DNA from: Desulfobacteraceae bacterium
Lineage (GTDB): Bacteria; Desulfobacterota; Desulfobacteria; Desulfobacterales; Desulfobacteraceae
Assembly (NCBI GenBank): GCA_024226935.1
Contig: JAAELK010000378.1
Location: forward strand, 1-64,000
Direction of reading: 5' to 3'
DNA: 64,000 nt
The translations under genes and the position numbers were made by a program. Shown here piece by piece: positions 16,066 to 25,648 of this stretch. Numbering within the stretch: the stretch's first letter is position 1; each line of letters begins with the position of its first letter. The notes beneath the pieces are model-generated. The model had not been told where the DNA came from. It did no database searches and saw only the letters and a program-made list of their open reading frames with translations.

Positions 16066-17709
16066 TTATTCCAAACTGCCTTGAAACAAGGTTTCCAGAT
16101 AAAATTTCTTTGTCTCTTCCAGGTGATCAAATCCGTGATCAGGAGTTTGGTTTTTAAGTTCAATTTCTTTTCTGATATCCGTTGCCATCACCTTTCCCAA
16201 CTCCACTCCAAATTGGTCAAAGGAATTGATTCCCAGGATAAATCCTTCAAACACCGTCCTTGCTTCATAAAAAGATAAGAGATTTCCTATACTTTCAGGT
16301 GTCAGGTCATGAATCAGGATCAGGGATGAGGGTCTGTTGCCTGGAAAATATTTTGCAGGAATTTTGTCTTCTTTGCCAATGGCCAATCCCAGGGACTGGG
16401 CAATCATATTGGCCCAGAGTTCCTGGTGATTGGTCACTCCTTTTGATTTGGCAGATTCTCCATCATAAGCTGGATTTACAATGCCTATAAATTCAATGGG
16501 AAAGGCTGGTCCCTGGTGGGCCAGTTGGAAAAAAGAATGCTGGGCATTGGTGCCGGGTTCCCCGAAAATTATGGTACCGGCGGGCCGTGTGAGAAATTGA
16601 CCGTCGGAAGATGTTTGTTTTCCAAGGCTTTCCATGTAAAGTTGCTGGACATGGGCAGGCAGTTTCGACAGTCCGCTGGAATAAGGGATGACGGCCATGG
16701 CCGAATAATTAAGAAAAAAGGTGTTCCAGATACTGATCAGGGCCGCCACCAGGGGGATATTCTGGGATTGTGGGGCTGACAGGGCATGGGTATCCATGGC
16801 GTGACAACCCTTTAAAAATCGTTCAAAATAATCAAAGCCAAAGGCAAGACTTAGGGGCACCCCCCCCACGGCCGAGGTGACAGAAAAACGGCCACCTATA
16901 AAATCAAACATGTGAAAGGCTGCAAGAACCGGATTTGAAGGATTATCCCCCGGACTTTTCTGGGCCGTTACCGTGACCAGGTGATCTTTACAGGAAAGGC
17001 CATGGGTATCTAAAAACAGCTGGGCCTGGGCGAGGTTGGCCATGGTTTCCGTGGTTGTATAGGATTTTGAGATCACGATCCACAGACAGGTTTCAGGATC
17101 AATTTTTTTGATAACACTATTAAAATTATCAATATCCACATTGGGTAAAAAATGAATCATAATTTTAGGGTCCATGGTTTGCCTTAATGCTTCAAAGGCA
17201 AATTCACACCCAAGATAAGAACCCCCAATACCGATGACCACAGCCTGGGTAAAAGCCTTGCCGGTGCTGCCTTTTATTTTCCCCTGGTGGACATCCGAGG
17301 AAAATGCTTTTATTTCGCGATTGACCCTGTTTATTTCAGAATTAACATCCAGATCACCGATTTTTAAAGGGTTATCTGAAAAATTTCTTGCTCCGGTATG
17401 AAGGGCTGCCCGTTTTTCAGTTGTATTTACAATTTTGCCTGTTGTCATATCGGAAAAACTCTGGCAGGCTTTGGTTTCTTCTGCCAGGAGGATCAATTCT
17501 TCAAAAACTTCCTGGTCGATCCGCTGGCGGGAAAAATCCAGGAAAAAATTTTGGGTTTTCAGGGAAAAGTCAGAAAACCTGTCGGGTTGTTGGATAAGTT
17601 CTTTTAAATGATAGGGTTTTGTTCCAAAATCGGTGGCTTTCTGGGTTAATTTTTTAAAAACATTCCGGTGCTGGAGCATATCAGGATGGAGCAGGCCTTT
17701 TGGTAGCAT
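16066..17709 (-). CDS. pgi: Glucose-6-phosphate isomerase
   Basis: 547 residues, the usual length of the long bacterial enzyme. It interconverts glucose-6-P and fructose-6-P in glycolysis/gluconeogenesis. Signatures are GIGGSYLGCEFAFEAL (sugar-phosphate binding), VISKSYTTTETM, GGRFSVTSAVGG and the C-terminal INSFDQFGVELGK (about 494-506) with the catalytic Lys506. AGGAG lies 5 bp before the ATG at 17709. It is monocistronic, and it would connect hexose uptake by the sugar module at 3.6-6.3 kb with central metabolism. Confidence 0.95.
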   Translation of the reverse strand: MLPKGLLHPDMLQHRNVFKKLTQKATDFGTKPYHLKELIQQPDRFSDFSLKTQNFFLDFSRQRIDQEVFEELILLAEETKACQSFSDMTTGKIVNTTEKRAALHTGARNFSDNPLKIGDLDVNSEINRVNREIKAFSSDVHQGKIKGSTGKAFTQAVVIGIGGSYLGCEFAFEALRQTMDPKIMIHFLPNVDIDNFNSVIKKIDPETCLWIVISKSYTTTETMANLAQAQLFLDTHGLSCKDHLVTVTAQKSPGDNPSNPVLAAFHMFDFIGGRFSVTSAVGGVPLSLAFGFDYFERFLKGCHAMDTHALSAPQSQNIPLVAALISIWNTFFLNYSAMAVIPYSSGLSKLPAHVQQLYMESLGKQTSSDGQFLTRPAGTIIFGEPGTNAQHSFFQLAHQGPAFPIEFIGIVNPAYDGESAKSKGVTNHQELWANMIAQSLGLAIGKEDKIPAKYFPGNRPSSLILIHDLTPESIGNLLSFYEARTVFEGFILGINSFDQFGVELGKVMATDIRKEIELKNQTPDHGFDHLEETKKFYLETLFQGSLE

Positions 17710-17983
17710 TTTTTCTCCTAAAGTTTTTCTTAAGTTAAAATATAACTTACATCAATACTGTTTTTTAATAACTCATTTTAATAATATAATCCATCTTGTT
17801 TTAATTGAATCTGATTCATTGATGAATTAGTAATCGTGATATTTACCATTTTTAAGGATCTTGAAATCGGGTATGATTTTTTAGCTTTTAATTTACCGAT
17901 GCTCATGCAAATAAAAAGGTAGAAATACTTGAAATTGTTAAATTATATGAATTGTGTGTGTTGGGTCTGGGTTTCGGAACAGA

Positions 17984-18700
17984 TTAGAAAATGCTATTTT
18001 TAAGATCGAATAATTCTTTGAATTTCTCTCGCTTATTTTTATTTTTTTTGAAAAAATTAATAGCAGTTAATTTATTGTTTTGTAACACAGGATCAGAATC
18101 TTTTTCTATTATTCCCTCTTTAACTGCGCGTTTGAATTCAACTGTACCTGGAACAGGGCTGAATGATGAAATTTTATAGTTTACTCCAAAACTGCGAATA
18201 AACTCCTTGGTATTGAGAGCCTCTTCAACTGTTTGTCCTGGAAGACCAAACAGGACGTAAGCCCGGATCTGCTCAGAACGATATCCAGCACTTAACAGCG
18301 CTTCAACAGCCAGTTGAAATTGATCCATTATAGTTTTTTGTGAAAAACTGCGCATTCGAGTTTTAGAAATTGTTTCGATGCTGAGAAAGACTTTCTGTAT
18401 GCCTCCTTTTTTCATGGCCCGCGCAACTTTAGGAGTTATCTTGGCAATATGCAAACCATTAGATATCGAAAGTCTTACTGGAGCTCCTGCCTGTGCAAGT
18501 GCTTCGAGCGTAGGCAGGGCATATTCTTCGGCATCCATAAGCAATGCATCATCCCAAAAAACGATATCTTTCACTCCACGCTCTGCTAACCTAAGGATAG
18601 ATTCAACCACATCTAATGGAGTATTTCTCTCATATCTGTTGTTACAGAGAATATTTGAAGCGCATATTGTACATCTCATGGGGCATCCTAACGAAGTCAT
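17984..18700 (-). pseudogene. N-terminally truncated B12-type radical SAM enzyme
   Basis: 238 residues that begin abruptly at the radical SAM cluster motif: Cys6, Cys10 and Cys13 in TSLGCPMRCTIC, then the Elp3-like core (VKDIVFWDDALL, VFLSIETISKTRM, VLFGLPGQTVEEAL). Relatives have about 150-200 residues before this point, including a cobalamin-binding domain. Here the DNA just upstream instead carries a piece of such a domain on the opposite strand (18678-18827). No ribosome site precedes the ATG at 18700. The gene therefore looks broken by an inversion, although the core radical SAM domain is intact and could fold if translated. Its position next to a peptide export system suggests a former RiPP-modifying enzyme, which is inference. 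Confidence 0.7.
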
Positions 18701-18827
18701 TAAACATGAAGCCGTTGATTACGTGGTTTTGGGAGACGGTGAGATTCCATTGTTGGGGATATGCCGGAATGCCCAGGCGCATAATTTTGCCAGACCGCAG
18801 CCTTTTTTGCGGTACGCTAAAATGAAT
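18678..18827 (+). pseudogene. Inverted fragment of a cobalamin-binding domain
   Basis: On the plus strand a frame reads GHPNEVIKHEAVDYVVLGDG followed by EIPLLGI. This is the end of the B12-binding domain found in front of radical SAM domains (typically G-x-HP-x6-vD-x-vv-x-GeGE-x-pl). It is head-to-head with the radical SAM core on the minus strand, and the two recognisable motifs meet or overlap at about 18684-18700. It ends at the stop of the ABC transporter gene. Confidence 0.5.
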
Positions 18828-18836
18828 CGGGATAGC

Positions 18837-21749
18837 TCAGAAAATCTGGCGTTGGGCGATCTTTGCGAACAATCCGTTTTTTTTCATGAGTTCTGTATAC
18901 CTGCCGCTTTCTTTGATTTGGCCATTGTCCATTACATAGATCTGGTCCGCATCCTTGATGGTGGAAAGCCTGTGGGCGATAATAATGCGGGTTGTTTTGA
19001 GGTTTTTAAGGCTCTGGCTGACAATGGCCTGGGTCTTATTATCCAAAGCGCTTGTGGCCTCATCAAAAATAAGGATACGGGGTCGATTCACTATTGCCCG
19101 GGCGATGATCAGTCGCTGGCGCTGTCCCCCGGAAAGTGTGGATGCACCTTCCATAATTACAGTATTCATTCCCATGGGCATCTGTTTAATATCTTCGTCA
19201 AGGCCAGCCATTGAAGCGGCTTCCCATGCATCATCCAAAGTAAGAGGATGGCTTCCGATAATATTATTGAAAATATCCCCGGCCATTACATTGCCCCCCT
19301 GCATCACAATACCCATGTTCTGGCGGACTTGGGTCACATCCAGTTCAGCCAGATCCTGGTTATCATAATATATAGTACCGGACTCAGGTTTTTCAAAACC
19401 GAGCAGCAAACGGATAAGGGTGGATTTTCCCGAACCCGAACGACCGACAATGGCCACAAATGATCTTGGTTCCACATTTATGGAAATATCTTTAAGAACA
19501 GCAGGGCCATCCTGGGCGTAGCGGAATCCAATATGGTTCAATTCAATTTTTCCACTGAGTTCTCCTGGATCGATCTTATCCGCACTTGTTTCAGGTATAT
19601 GTTGGAGTATGGGTCTGATTCTTTCAAAATAAGGCACGGCCATTATAAAAAGATTTAACGACATGACCATTTGAATAACTGCTGCGGTCAGGCTTGCAAA
19701 AGCCGCATTAAATGCCAAAAACTCACCGGTTTCCATGCCAGCTCCCTTTTCCTGGAGGATCAGCCAGGAAAAAATGGCCATCAGGGAAAATAACCCGAAT
19801 ACGCTGTTAAATGTTGTTAAAAATGTTTTAATCATCCCGCCTTTGAAGCTTATTTTCTTTTTTTTGCTGAAATCTTTTGCCCATATGGAGAAAACTCGGT
19901 CCTCGGAACCTGAGACTCTAAGCTTTGTTATGGCATTTAAAAATTGAAGCAGCCGGCCAGAAATTTTTCCTTCGATCCGGGTTTGTTTCCGGAAATATTG
20001 AAGTTGTAATCTTATAAAAAAAATAATAATGAGGCTTGCAAGGGTTATAAGGCCGGTGGCGACAAGGGCAAGGTTTTTATTATAGTAAAAAAGTAAAATG
20101 AAATTAAAAAGGGAAAAAATACTGCCGATCATTGTGGTGATCACCGGACCTGATATCATCTGCCGGGCTGTGTTCACACCCATGCCCCTGAAAGCTAAGT
20201 CACCAGCCTCATATTTTTTAAAAAAAGAGATGGGGAGTCTTAAAATTCTATCCCAGATGGCTGATTCCATAAAATAATAAAGTTTGTTTTCCACCCGCAG
20301 GATACTGATATCCCGTGTAAGTTCAAAAAGGGCGGTTGTGATGGCAAAACCTGCCAGGATACCTACAATATTCAAAATCCTATTATGTTCGGCATTGGGA
20401 ATAATCTGGCTGAAAACAAGGTTGGTGACCAGGGGTGTGATCAGGCTCAAAAGGCCTATGATAACTGCCAGAAACAGTATCCATTTCAGTTCTCTTGCAC
20501 ATCCTCGCATTCCAAATTTTAAAAGATCAAAGCCTCCCAGGGCATGATCCGGAAGAAATCGGTAAAATGTATAGGCGTGGGGAGCAATACCCTGGGCTAT
20601 TTTTGCCGTCACTTTTTGCCGGTGGTCATTGGAGGGATCAATAATTTCATTGGTCGAAGTTGAAAGGGGCAAAATCGTTATCGGTCGGTTGTTTTCAACC
20701 ATGAATCCCACAAGGGGGCCATTGTCATTTTGCCACCAATGGGGCCGCAATGTAACCTTTCGTATGTTAAAATGAGAGGCTTTGGCGATGGCATCCATGG
20801 TGATTTTTCTGGGAATGCTTTTTTCATTTGATTGTCGGGGTTTCTTGATGGAAATTCCAAGCTGTTTTCCCACAATGGAACATGCAGACAATAGGAGATC
20901 ATCAAATTTTTCATCACAAGGGTTGTAATTTTTATTTTTATCCAGAACAGTTGATAGATGGATAATACCATCTTTTTTTGCCCGATTATCCTGCTCTTTC
21001 TTTGTTGAAAGAAAGTTATAAATATCAACGGAATTTAAACCGGTATTAAGAAATATGATTTTGAAAATGAGGCAATAAAAATGTTCAAGGGATTGCCATA
21101 CAAGCCCGGCTGCCATCGCATCATAGGTAGAAAAAGTTTCGATGGCAGATCCTTTGAACATCAGAATCCAGCCTTTGTCACTTAAGGGTAAGAAAATATC
21201 TTTATTGGAAAATTCTTCCGTGCCGATAAACAATCCGCTGTTATTCACATAGCGTATCCATAGATTTCCTTTATTTGAATAGGCGATCTTATCTCCATCA
21301 ACTGAAAGATTGATACCCGAATCCAGCAGAATATCCGGCCGGGGACAGGGCAGAATATTTTTGATCAGACCTTTGATGAGTCCCCCTACCCAACGGTCAA
21401 CAAGAAAAACAATTTCTTTTTTGTATAGAGGGTCAGCTCCCAGTGCTTTGAGCCGTTTAAGATTCAGTTTTATCATCCAGGTTCCAGGGTGTCCAACCGC
21501 TTGGAAACCCTGGCCCATGCCGTAATCGTCAAGATTCATTCCAAAGATCAGATCACCTGTTTTTCCACTGAAAAAATAGTCTTTAGGATTTGAAATTCGG
21601 CCGTTTTTAAATTGGATGGCAAACAGGTCAACACAGCCGGAAAGGACATACCAGACATTGTCTTGCCCTGTCAGCAAAATCGGCGAATTTCCGCTGATTT
21701 CAAAGTTTTTTCCTTCCTTTGCGAATATGTCTTTCAATTCAGAGCTCAT
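18837..21749 (-). CDS. NHLP-type peptide export ABC transporter, second permease/ATPase subunit
   Basis: About 970 residues. The N-terminal 200 residues resemble a cyclic-nucleotide-binding-like beta-roll (ILLTGQDNVWYVLSGCVDLF), then an unassigned linker containing a segment like the start of C39-type transporters, an ABC transmembrane domain (about 430-700) and an ATPase with VGRSGSGKST, LSGGQRQRL and ILIFDEATSALD. This architecture and length match the family named NHLP/NHLM bacteriocin system ABC transporter ATP-binding protein, which works beside a C39-peptidase transporter to export RiPPs with nitrile-hydratase-like leaders. The ATG at 21749 is preceded by GAGAG and lies 4 bp after the upstream transporter's stop, so the two are coupled. 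No peptidase catalytic residues are seen here. Confidence 0.82.
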   Translation of the reverse strand: MSSELKDIFAKEGKNFEISGNSPILLTGQDNVWYVLSGCVDLFAIQFKNGRISNPKDYFFSGKTGDLIFGMNLDDYGMGQGFQAVGHPGTWMIKLNLKRLKALGADPLYKKEIVFLVDRWVGGLIKGLIKNILPCPRPDILLDSGINLSVDGDKIAYSNKGNLWIRYVNNSGLFIGTEEFSNKDIFLPLSDKGWILMFKGSAIETFSTYDAMAAGLVWQSLEHFYCLIFKIIFLNTGLNSVDIYNFLSTKKEQDNRAKKDGIIHLSTVLDKNKNYNPCDEKFDDLLLSACSIVGKQLGISIKKPRQSNEKSIPRKITMDAIAKASHFNIRKVTLRPHWWQNDNGPLVGFMVENNRPITILPLSTSTNEIIDPSNDHRQKVTAKIAQGIAPHAYTFYRFLPDHALGGFDLLKFGMRGCARELKWILFLAVIIGLLSLITPLVTNLVFSQIIPNAEHNRILNIVGILAGFAITTALFELTRDISILRVENKLYYFMESAIWDRILRLPISFFKKYEAGDLAFRGMGVNTARQMISGPVITTMIGSIFSLFNFILLFYYNKNLALVATGLITLASLIIIFFIRLQLQYFRKQTRIEGKISGRLLQFLNAITKLRVSGSEDRVFSIWAKDFSKKKKISFKGGMIKTFLTTFNSVFGLFSLMAIFSWLILQEKGAGMETGEFLAFNAAFASLTAAVIQMVMSLNLFIMAVPYFERIRPILQHIPETSADKIDPGELSGKIELNHIGFRYAQDGPAVLKDISINVEPRSFVAIVGRSGSGKSTLIRLLLGFEKPESGTIYYDNQDLAELDVTQVRQNMGIVMQGGNVMAGDIFNNIIGSHPLTLDDAWEAASMAGLDEDIKQMPMGMNTVIMEGASTLSGGQRQRLIIARAIVNRPRILIFDEATSALDNKTQAIVSQSLKNLKTTRIIIAHRLSTIKDADQIYVMDNGQIKESGRYTELMKKNGLFAKIAQRQIF

Positions 21750-21753
21750 TTTT

Positions 21754-23934
21754 TTAACTCTCAATTAAGTTTCGATACTGGCCGTCCTGGTTTATCAGCT
21801 TCTGGTGCCTGCCCCTTTGAACCACTTTTCCTTTGTCCAGCACGATAATCTCATCACAGTCACGGATGGTGGAAAGTCTGTGGGCAATAATCAGGCAGGT
21901 ACACCCCCTTTGGCGAAGGGCTGCGTCAATATTTTTTTCTGTTTCCGGGTCCAGGGCGGAAGTGGCTTCGTCCAGAATAAGGATAGAAGGGTTGGTTAGA
22001 AGAGCTCTGGCAATTTCAAGTCGTTGACGCTGGCCTCCGCTAAAGTTTTTTCCTCCTTCGGAAATTAAACCATCATAGGCATTTGTCAAAACTGAGATAT
22101 CTTCATGGATAGCCGCGTCTTTTGCGGCCTTTACCATATCAATATCCCTTGCGGCTGTATTCCACATGGTCAGGTTTTCACGAATGGTGCCGCTGAAAAG
22201 AAAAATATCCTGGTCTACATAGGAAAGAGAATTGAGAATAACCACCCGGGCAAATGCATCCCGGGGCATTCCATCAAAAAGGATCTCACCTTCCCAGGGT
22301 TGAAATAGGCCGCACACAAGCTTGGCAATGGTGGACTTTCCGGAACCAGAGGCCCCCACAAGGGCCACTCTGGCCCCCGGTGGCACACTGAGACTGAAAT
22401 TTTCCAGCAGGGGAGATTCCAGTCGACTGTATCCAAAGGTGATATTTTTAAACTCCAGGTGTCCCGCCAGTTTTACTTTTGCACTAAGGTTGCTGCGGTT
22501 TCCATCTTTTGTAGTATACAGTCTGTCTTGCTCATAGGAGAGAACATCGTCGAGTCGGTTCATATCTCCAATTGCCTCTTGAAATCGTGACCCCAGATTT
22601 ACCAATTGCCCGACGGGTGCCATGAAACTGTTCATCAGGCTCTGGAAGGCCACCAGCATACCCATGGTCATATAACCATCCATGACCCGTATGGAGCCCA
22701 AACCAAGAATGGCGGCGGTATTAAGCATGGTCAGCATAATGGGGACAGGACTTGAAAGATTGGTCCACCAAAAAAGTTCCTGTTGGGCATTAAGTGATTT
22801 TGCCTGGTAGCCTGACCATCGGGCAAAAAAATCGCTTTCCGAGCCCGTTGCCTTGATGGTTTCGATAAGGTTTAAACCATTCATGGCAGTAGCCATTAAT
22901 TTACCCCTTTCCTGGAGTACCCGCTGGTTTAGATCTGTTCTTTTCCTGAAAATATATTTAAGAAATGCAAAATTCAGACTCGCAATTAAAATACCGATGA
23001 CGGTAAGCAGCACATCATAGTAAAACATCAATGAGGTATAAAAGGCAATGGTTAAAAGACTCAATACCGTTGTGGCAAGATCCCCGGACAGTAACACCGC
23101 CACACGATCATTGATGAGTACTCTGGAACCTATTTCTCCTGCATAGCGTTGGGTGAAAAAAACATAGGGCAGCCGTAAAATATGGTAAAAAAAACGGGCC
23201 GAAGTGGTTACGGCCAGGGTTACCTGTTGGCGAAGCAGGCTTGTCTCTTTGAGCCAGGTTAAAAAGCCCTGGAGTATAAGAGTAAGGGCCATGCCCAAAA
23301 GCAATGGTTTTAACCAATAGGTTTTTTGACCTACCAGAATATTGTCCACAAAGATTTTTAAAAATACTGGGATGACAAGTCCCGGAACAATCAGGGCTAA
23401 ATTAGCTAAAACAGCAAAAGAAAGGCCTGTTTTTATGCCACTAAGCCTGCCTTTTAAAGCACAAAGCATACCTGGCGCACGCCCTCCTTTTTTAAATTTC
23501 CGGCCGGGAAAAATTGATAGCGCAACACCGGTAAAGGCATCATCCAGTTCTTCAAAATTGACAACTATAGGTCCTGTGGCCGGGTCATTGATAAAGACTC
23601 TATCTTTTTTTATCCCTTCTAAAACCACAAAATGATTGAAATTCCAGAATAAAATCATGGGAAGGGTCAGGGTTTTAAGGCCTTCAAGCTCTTTGCGAAA
23701 ACCTTTGGCATCCATGCCGTATTTTCTTGCGACCTTGAGAATATTGGCAGCTTTGCTGCCGTCCCGGGATACACCACATTCTTCCCTGAGCTTTTCCAGG
23801 GGGACAAACTTGCCGTAATACCCAAGCACCACACAAAGGGCGGCCGCACCGCATTCTAATGCCTCCATCTGGATTACAGTGGGGGTTTTTATCCGTTTGT
23901 GGCGCCACAGGATATTTGATTTATCTTTGTCCAT
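21754..23934 (-). CDS. NHLP-type peptidase/permease/ATPase exporter (C39 protease)
   Basis: 726 residues. The N-terminal C39 peptidase is complete: Cys28 in MEALECGAAAL, His101 in NHFVVLEG and Asp117 in INDPATG. It should cut double-glycine-type leader peptides during export. Six hydrophobic segments follow (about 165-450), then an ATPase with Walker A GASGSGKST, LSGG-equivalent FSGGQRQRLEIARALL and ILILDEATSALDPETE. The layout matches the NHLP-family transporter subunit of proteusin-type RiPP clusters. The ATG at 23934 is preceded by GGGAGGG at 13 bp; an in-frame TTG at 23961 is the alternative. The downstream second transporter starts 4 bp later. No precursor peptide gene is seen nearby. 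Confidence 0.85.
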   Translation of the reverse strand: MDKDKSNILWRHKRIKTPTVIQMEALECGAAALCVVLGYYGKFVPLEKLREECGVSRDGSKAANILKVARKYGMDAKGFRKELEGLKTLTLPMILFWNFNHFVVLEGIKKDRVFINDPATGPIVVNFEELDDAFTGVALSIFPGRKFKKGGRAPGMLCALKGRLSGIKTGLSFAVLANLALIVPGLVIPVFLKIFVDNILVGQKTYWLKPLLLGMALTLILQGFLTWLKETSLLRQQVTLAVTTSARFFYHILRLPYVFFTQRYAGEIGSRVLINDRVAVLLSGDLATTVLSLLTIAFYTSLMFYYDVLLTVIGILIASLNFAFLKYIFRKRTDLNQRVLQERGKLMATAMNGLNLIETIKATGSESDFFARWSGYQAKSLNAQQELFWWTNLSSPVPIMLTMLNTAAILGLGSIRVMDGYMTMGMLVAFQSLMNSFMAPVGQLVNLGSRFQEAIGDMNRLDDVLSYEQDRLYTTKDGNRSNLSAKVKLAGHLEFKNITFGYSRLESPLLENFSLSVPPGARVALVGASGSGKSTIAKLVCGLFQPWEGEILFDGMPRDAFARVVILNSLSYVDQDIFLFSGTIRENLTMWNTAARDIDMVKAAKDAAIHEDISVLTNAYDGLISEGGKNFSGGQRQRLEIARALLTNPSILILDEATSALDPETEKNIDAALRQRGCTCLIIAHRLSTIRDCDEIIVLDKGKVVQRGRHQKLINQDGQYRNLIES

Positions 23935-23977
23935 CTGTATTTTGTGTCCCTCCCATACCAAGTATATTTTATTTCAG

Positions 23978-24937
23978 TTAAGGTAGTACGAGGCGAATCG
24001 GTGCCTGCCTGCTGATAATGACGCTGACTGTACACAGAGTGCCGCTTTCCATTGTGATATCAGCTCCTTTTCCCGAAGACCATTGATATCGGTTTGGCTC
24101 GGCAGGATCGGGCAAAAGCTCGGCGATGACTGCGATGGGAGGACCTTGTGCAGTAAAACTTGCGACCAGCATCTGGTTTTGGAGTACCCTGAACATTCCT
24201 TTTTGGGAGGCAGGAAATCTGGATATTTGGTGGATACTGCCCAGCATATACCCCTGTTCTTCCACTTTGATTGTGGACGGGACAATCTTGATCTTCATCC
24301 CATGACGCAACTTCTTTCCATCCCTGAGGTGAAAAAATGCAAACACGGACAGGGGGTTGTTTCTTCCCCGGTCCGATTCAATACTGGATAAAGATTCCCC
24401 GGGTTGAATGAGTTCTCCGATGTTTTTAAATATCTATAGAACCTTTCCTTTGTGGGGACTTATGATCCGGCTTTGCCGGTTGTAGGTTTCTTTTAAATTC
24501 TTGATCTCGAGTCTGATTTGGGAAATTTTGAACTCCAAGGCAGAACTTTGTTTGCCGATCATTTTTTTTTTCGCTTCAAGGTGTTCTAACTCTCCTTTTG
24601 CTTCCTTGAGTTGATAATCCAGGTTGGGCAGGGAAAGTAATGCCATCACCTGTCCTTTAGCCACATTATCGTCCACCTGGATATATATATTTTTGATCTG
24701 GCCTGTCCCCAGGGAGATCACATCGTAAATGGAATTTTCCTTGAACAGAATGCCCTGGCCATTAACAACGGTCTGGATTTCTCCTTTAATCCCCCAGAAA
24801 ACTACAATGGAGATAAGAAGAAAACAGGCGAGAAGGCCGATCCACAATAAAGGTTTAATCACCTGTATGACCTGGTCAAGGCGTTCCGGAGAAGAAAGCG
24901 TTTCCAGGGATTTTTGACGAAATATTCGGTTTGCCAA
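23978..24937 (-). pseudogene. HlyD-like secretion protein of the NHLP system, interrupted by one in-frame TAG
   Basis: Translated through a single TAG at 24436-24434, the frame gives 319 codons of a membrane-fusion protein. It has a short cytoplasmic N-terminus, one transmembrane segment (about 28-50: LLWIGLLACFLLISIVVFWG), a biotinyl-lipoyl-like half (VNGQGILF, IYIQVDDNVAKGQV), a coiled coil (about 108-155), the second lipoyl half (SPHKGKVL-stop-IFKNIGELIQPGE) and a beta-barrel tail (YPASQKGM-like segment, SGTLCTVSVIISRQAPI). The reading frame is otherwise undisturbed on both sides of the stop. The end matches the NHLP secretion-protein family and is a few residues short. A point nonsense mutation is the simplest explanation; readthrough is discussed in findings. 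Confidence 0.75.
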
Positions 24938-25107
24938 TTTCAGGGAATCCTTTTTCTATCTATCGTCTACTCTCCTTTGTCGCAAAGATAACGAAGGTTT
25001 GTCAAGAAAAACCATAAAAATCAAAGTCATCACCTGTTTCTTAATAGCCCCTAAAACAAATTTGATAGTTGGCCTGCATCCGTCTGGCTTTAGGATTTTT
25101 ACTGCTA

Positions 25108-25136
25108 TTGACAAAAAGCGTCTTCCTATCTATCTT
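25108..25136 (+). promoter_or_regulatory. Sigma-70 promoter for the SnoaL-like/QueG-like pair
   Basis: TTGACA (25108-25113), a 17-bp spacer and TATCTT (25131-25136), about 70 bp before the ATG at 25206. The -35 is a perfect consensus match and the spacing is optimal. Confidence 0.6.
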
Positions 25137-25205
25137 TAGGAAAAATGAGCTATCAAACAGCCTTGTGCGATTTTTCCTGAAAATTTAGTACAAAAGAGAT
25201 AAGTT

Positions 25206-25619
25206 ATGGGTATTAGTAACAAAATCCAGCAAAAGGTTATCACCCTCATTGAAAATTGCGAAATCAGAAAACTTTGCGATGAATGCTTTGGTGAAAAATT
25301 TTTATGGGTTGTAAAAGGCAGTGGTATGCTATCAAGGACATATACCGATAAGGAAGAATACTTTAATAAGGCCTTTGACCGGCTTAGCGCAGTTATGCAG
25401 CCAAATTGGCGACTACAAATTTTAAACACTTATTTTACCGATGATACATTGATTATTGAAATACAAGGTGAGGGAAAGGCAAAAAACGCCAACCATTATA
25501 ACAATGAATACTGTTGGTTCATCAAATTTGAAGATGATAAAATCATCAAAATCACTGCCTACCTTGATACATTATTATTGGATACTATATTAATAAACAA
25601 TGAGATAGATAACGGCTGA
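25206..25619 (+). CDS. SnoaL-like (NTF2-fold) protein
   Basis: 137 residues with the pattern of SnoaL/ketosteroid-isomerase-like proteins: an N-terminal helix pair, WVVKGSGMLSRTYTDKEEYF (the usual G-x-SG-x3-G segment is weak), a middle strand DTLIIEIQGEGKA and the closing HYNNEYCWFIKFEDDKIIKI followed by TAYLDT, which is the most typical part. Family members are small cone-shaped enzymes or binding proteins with very different substrates. No specific function can be assigned. A good promoter lies upstream, and the QueG-like gene follows within about 30 bp, so the two are probably co-transcribed. Confidence 0.65.
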   Translation: MGISNKIQQKVITLIENCEIRKLCDECFGEKFLWVVKGSGMLSRTYTDKEEYFNKAFDRLSAVMQPNWRLQILNTYFTDDTLIIEIQGEGKAKNANHYNNEYCWFIKFEDDKIIKITAYLDTLLLDTILINNEIDNG

Positions 25620-25648
25620 ATATGGATAGGCAGCTCCAGGAGCAGCAT

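Noticed and set aside
16020-16075. Fourth copy of the two-hairpin repeat
   Set aside because: Only the final CCATGGC-GTTATT resembles the family; the stem is a normal terminator shape, so it is left as a terminator.
17780-17907. 42-codon minus-strand frame (MSIGKLKAKK...) near the NHLP island, considered as a leader-peptide gene
   Set aside because: No ribosome site, no resemblance to NHLP or Nif11 leaders, no Gly-Gly cleavage motif.
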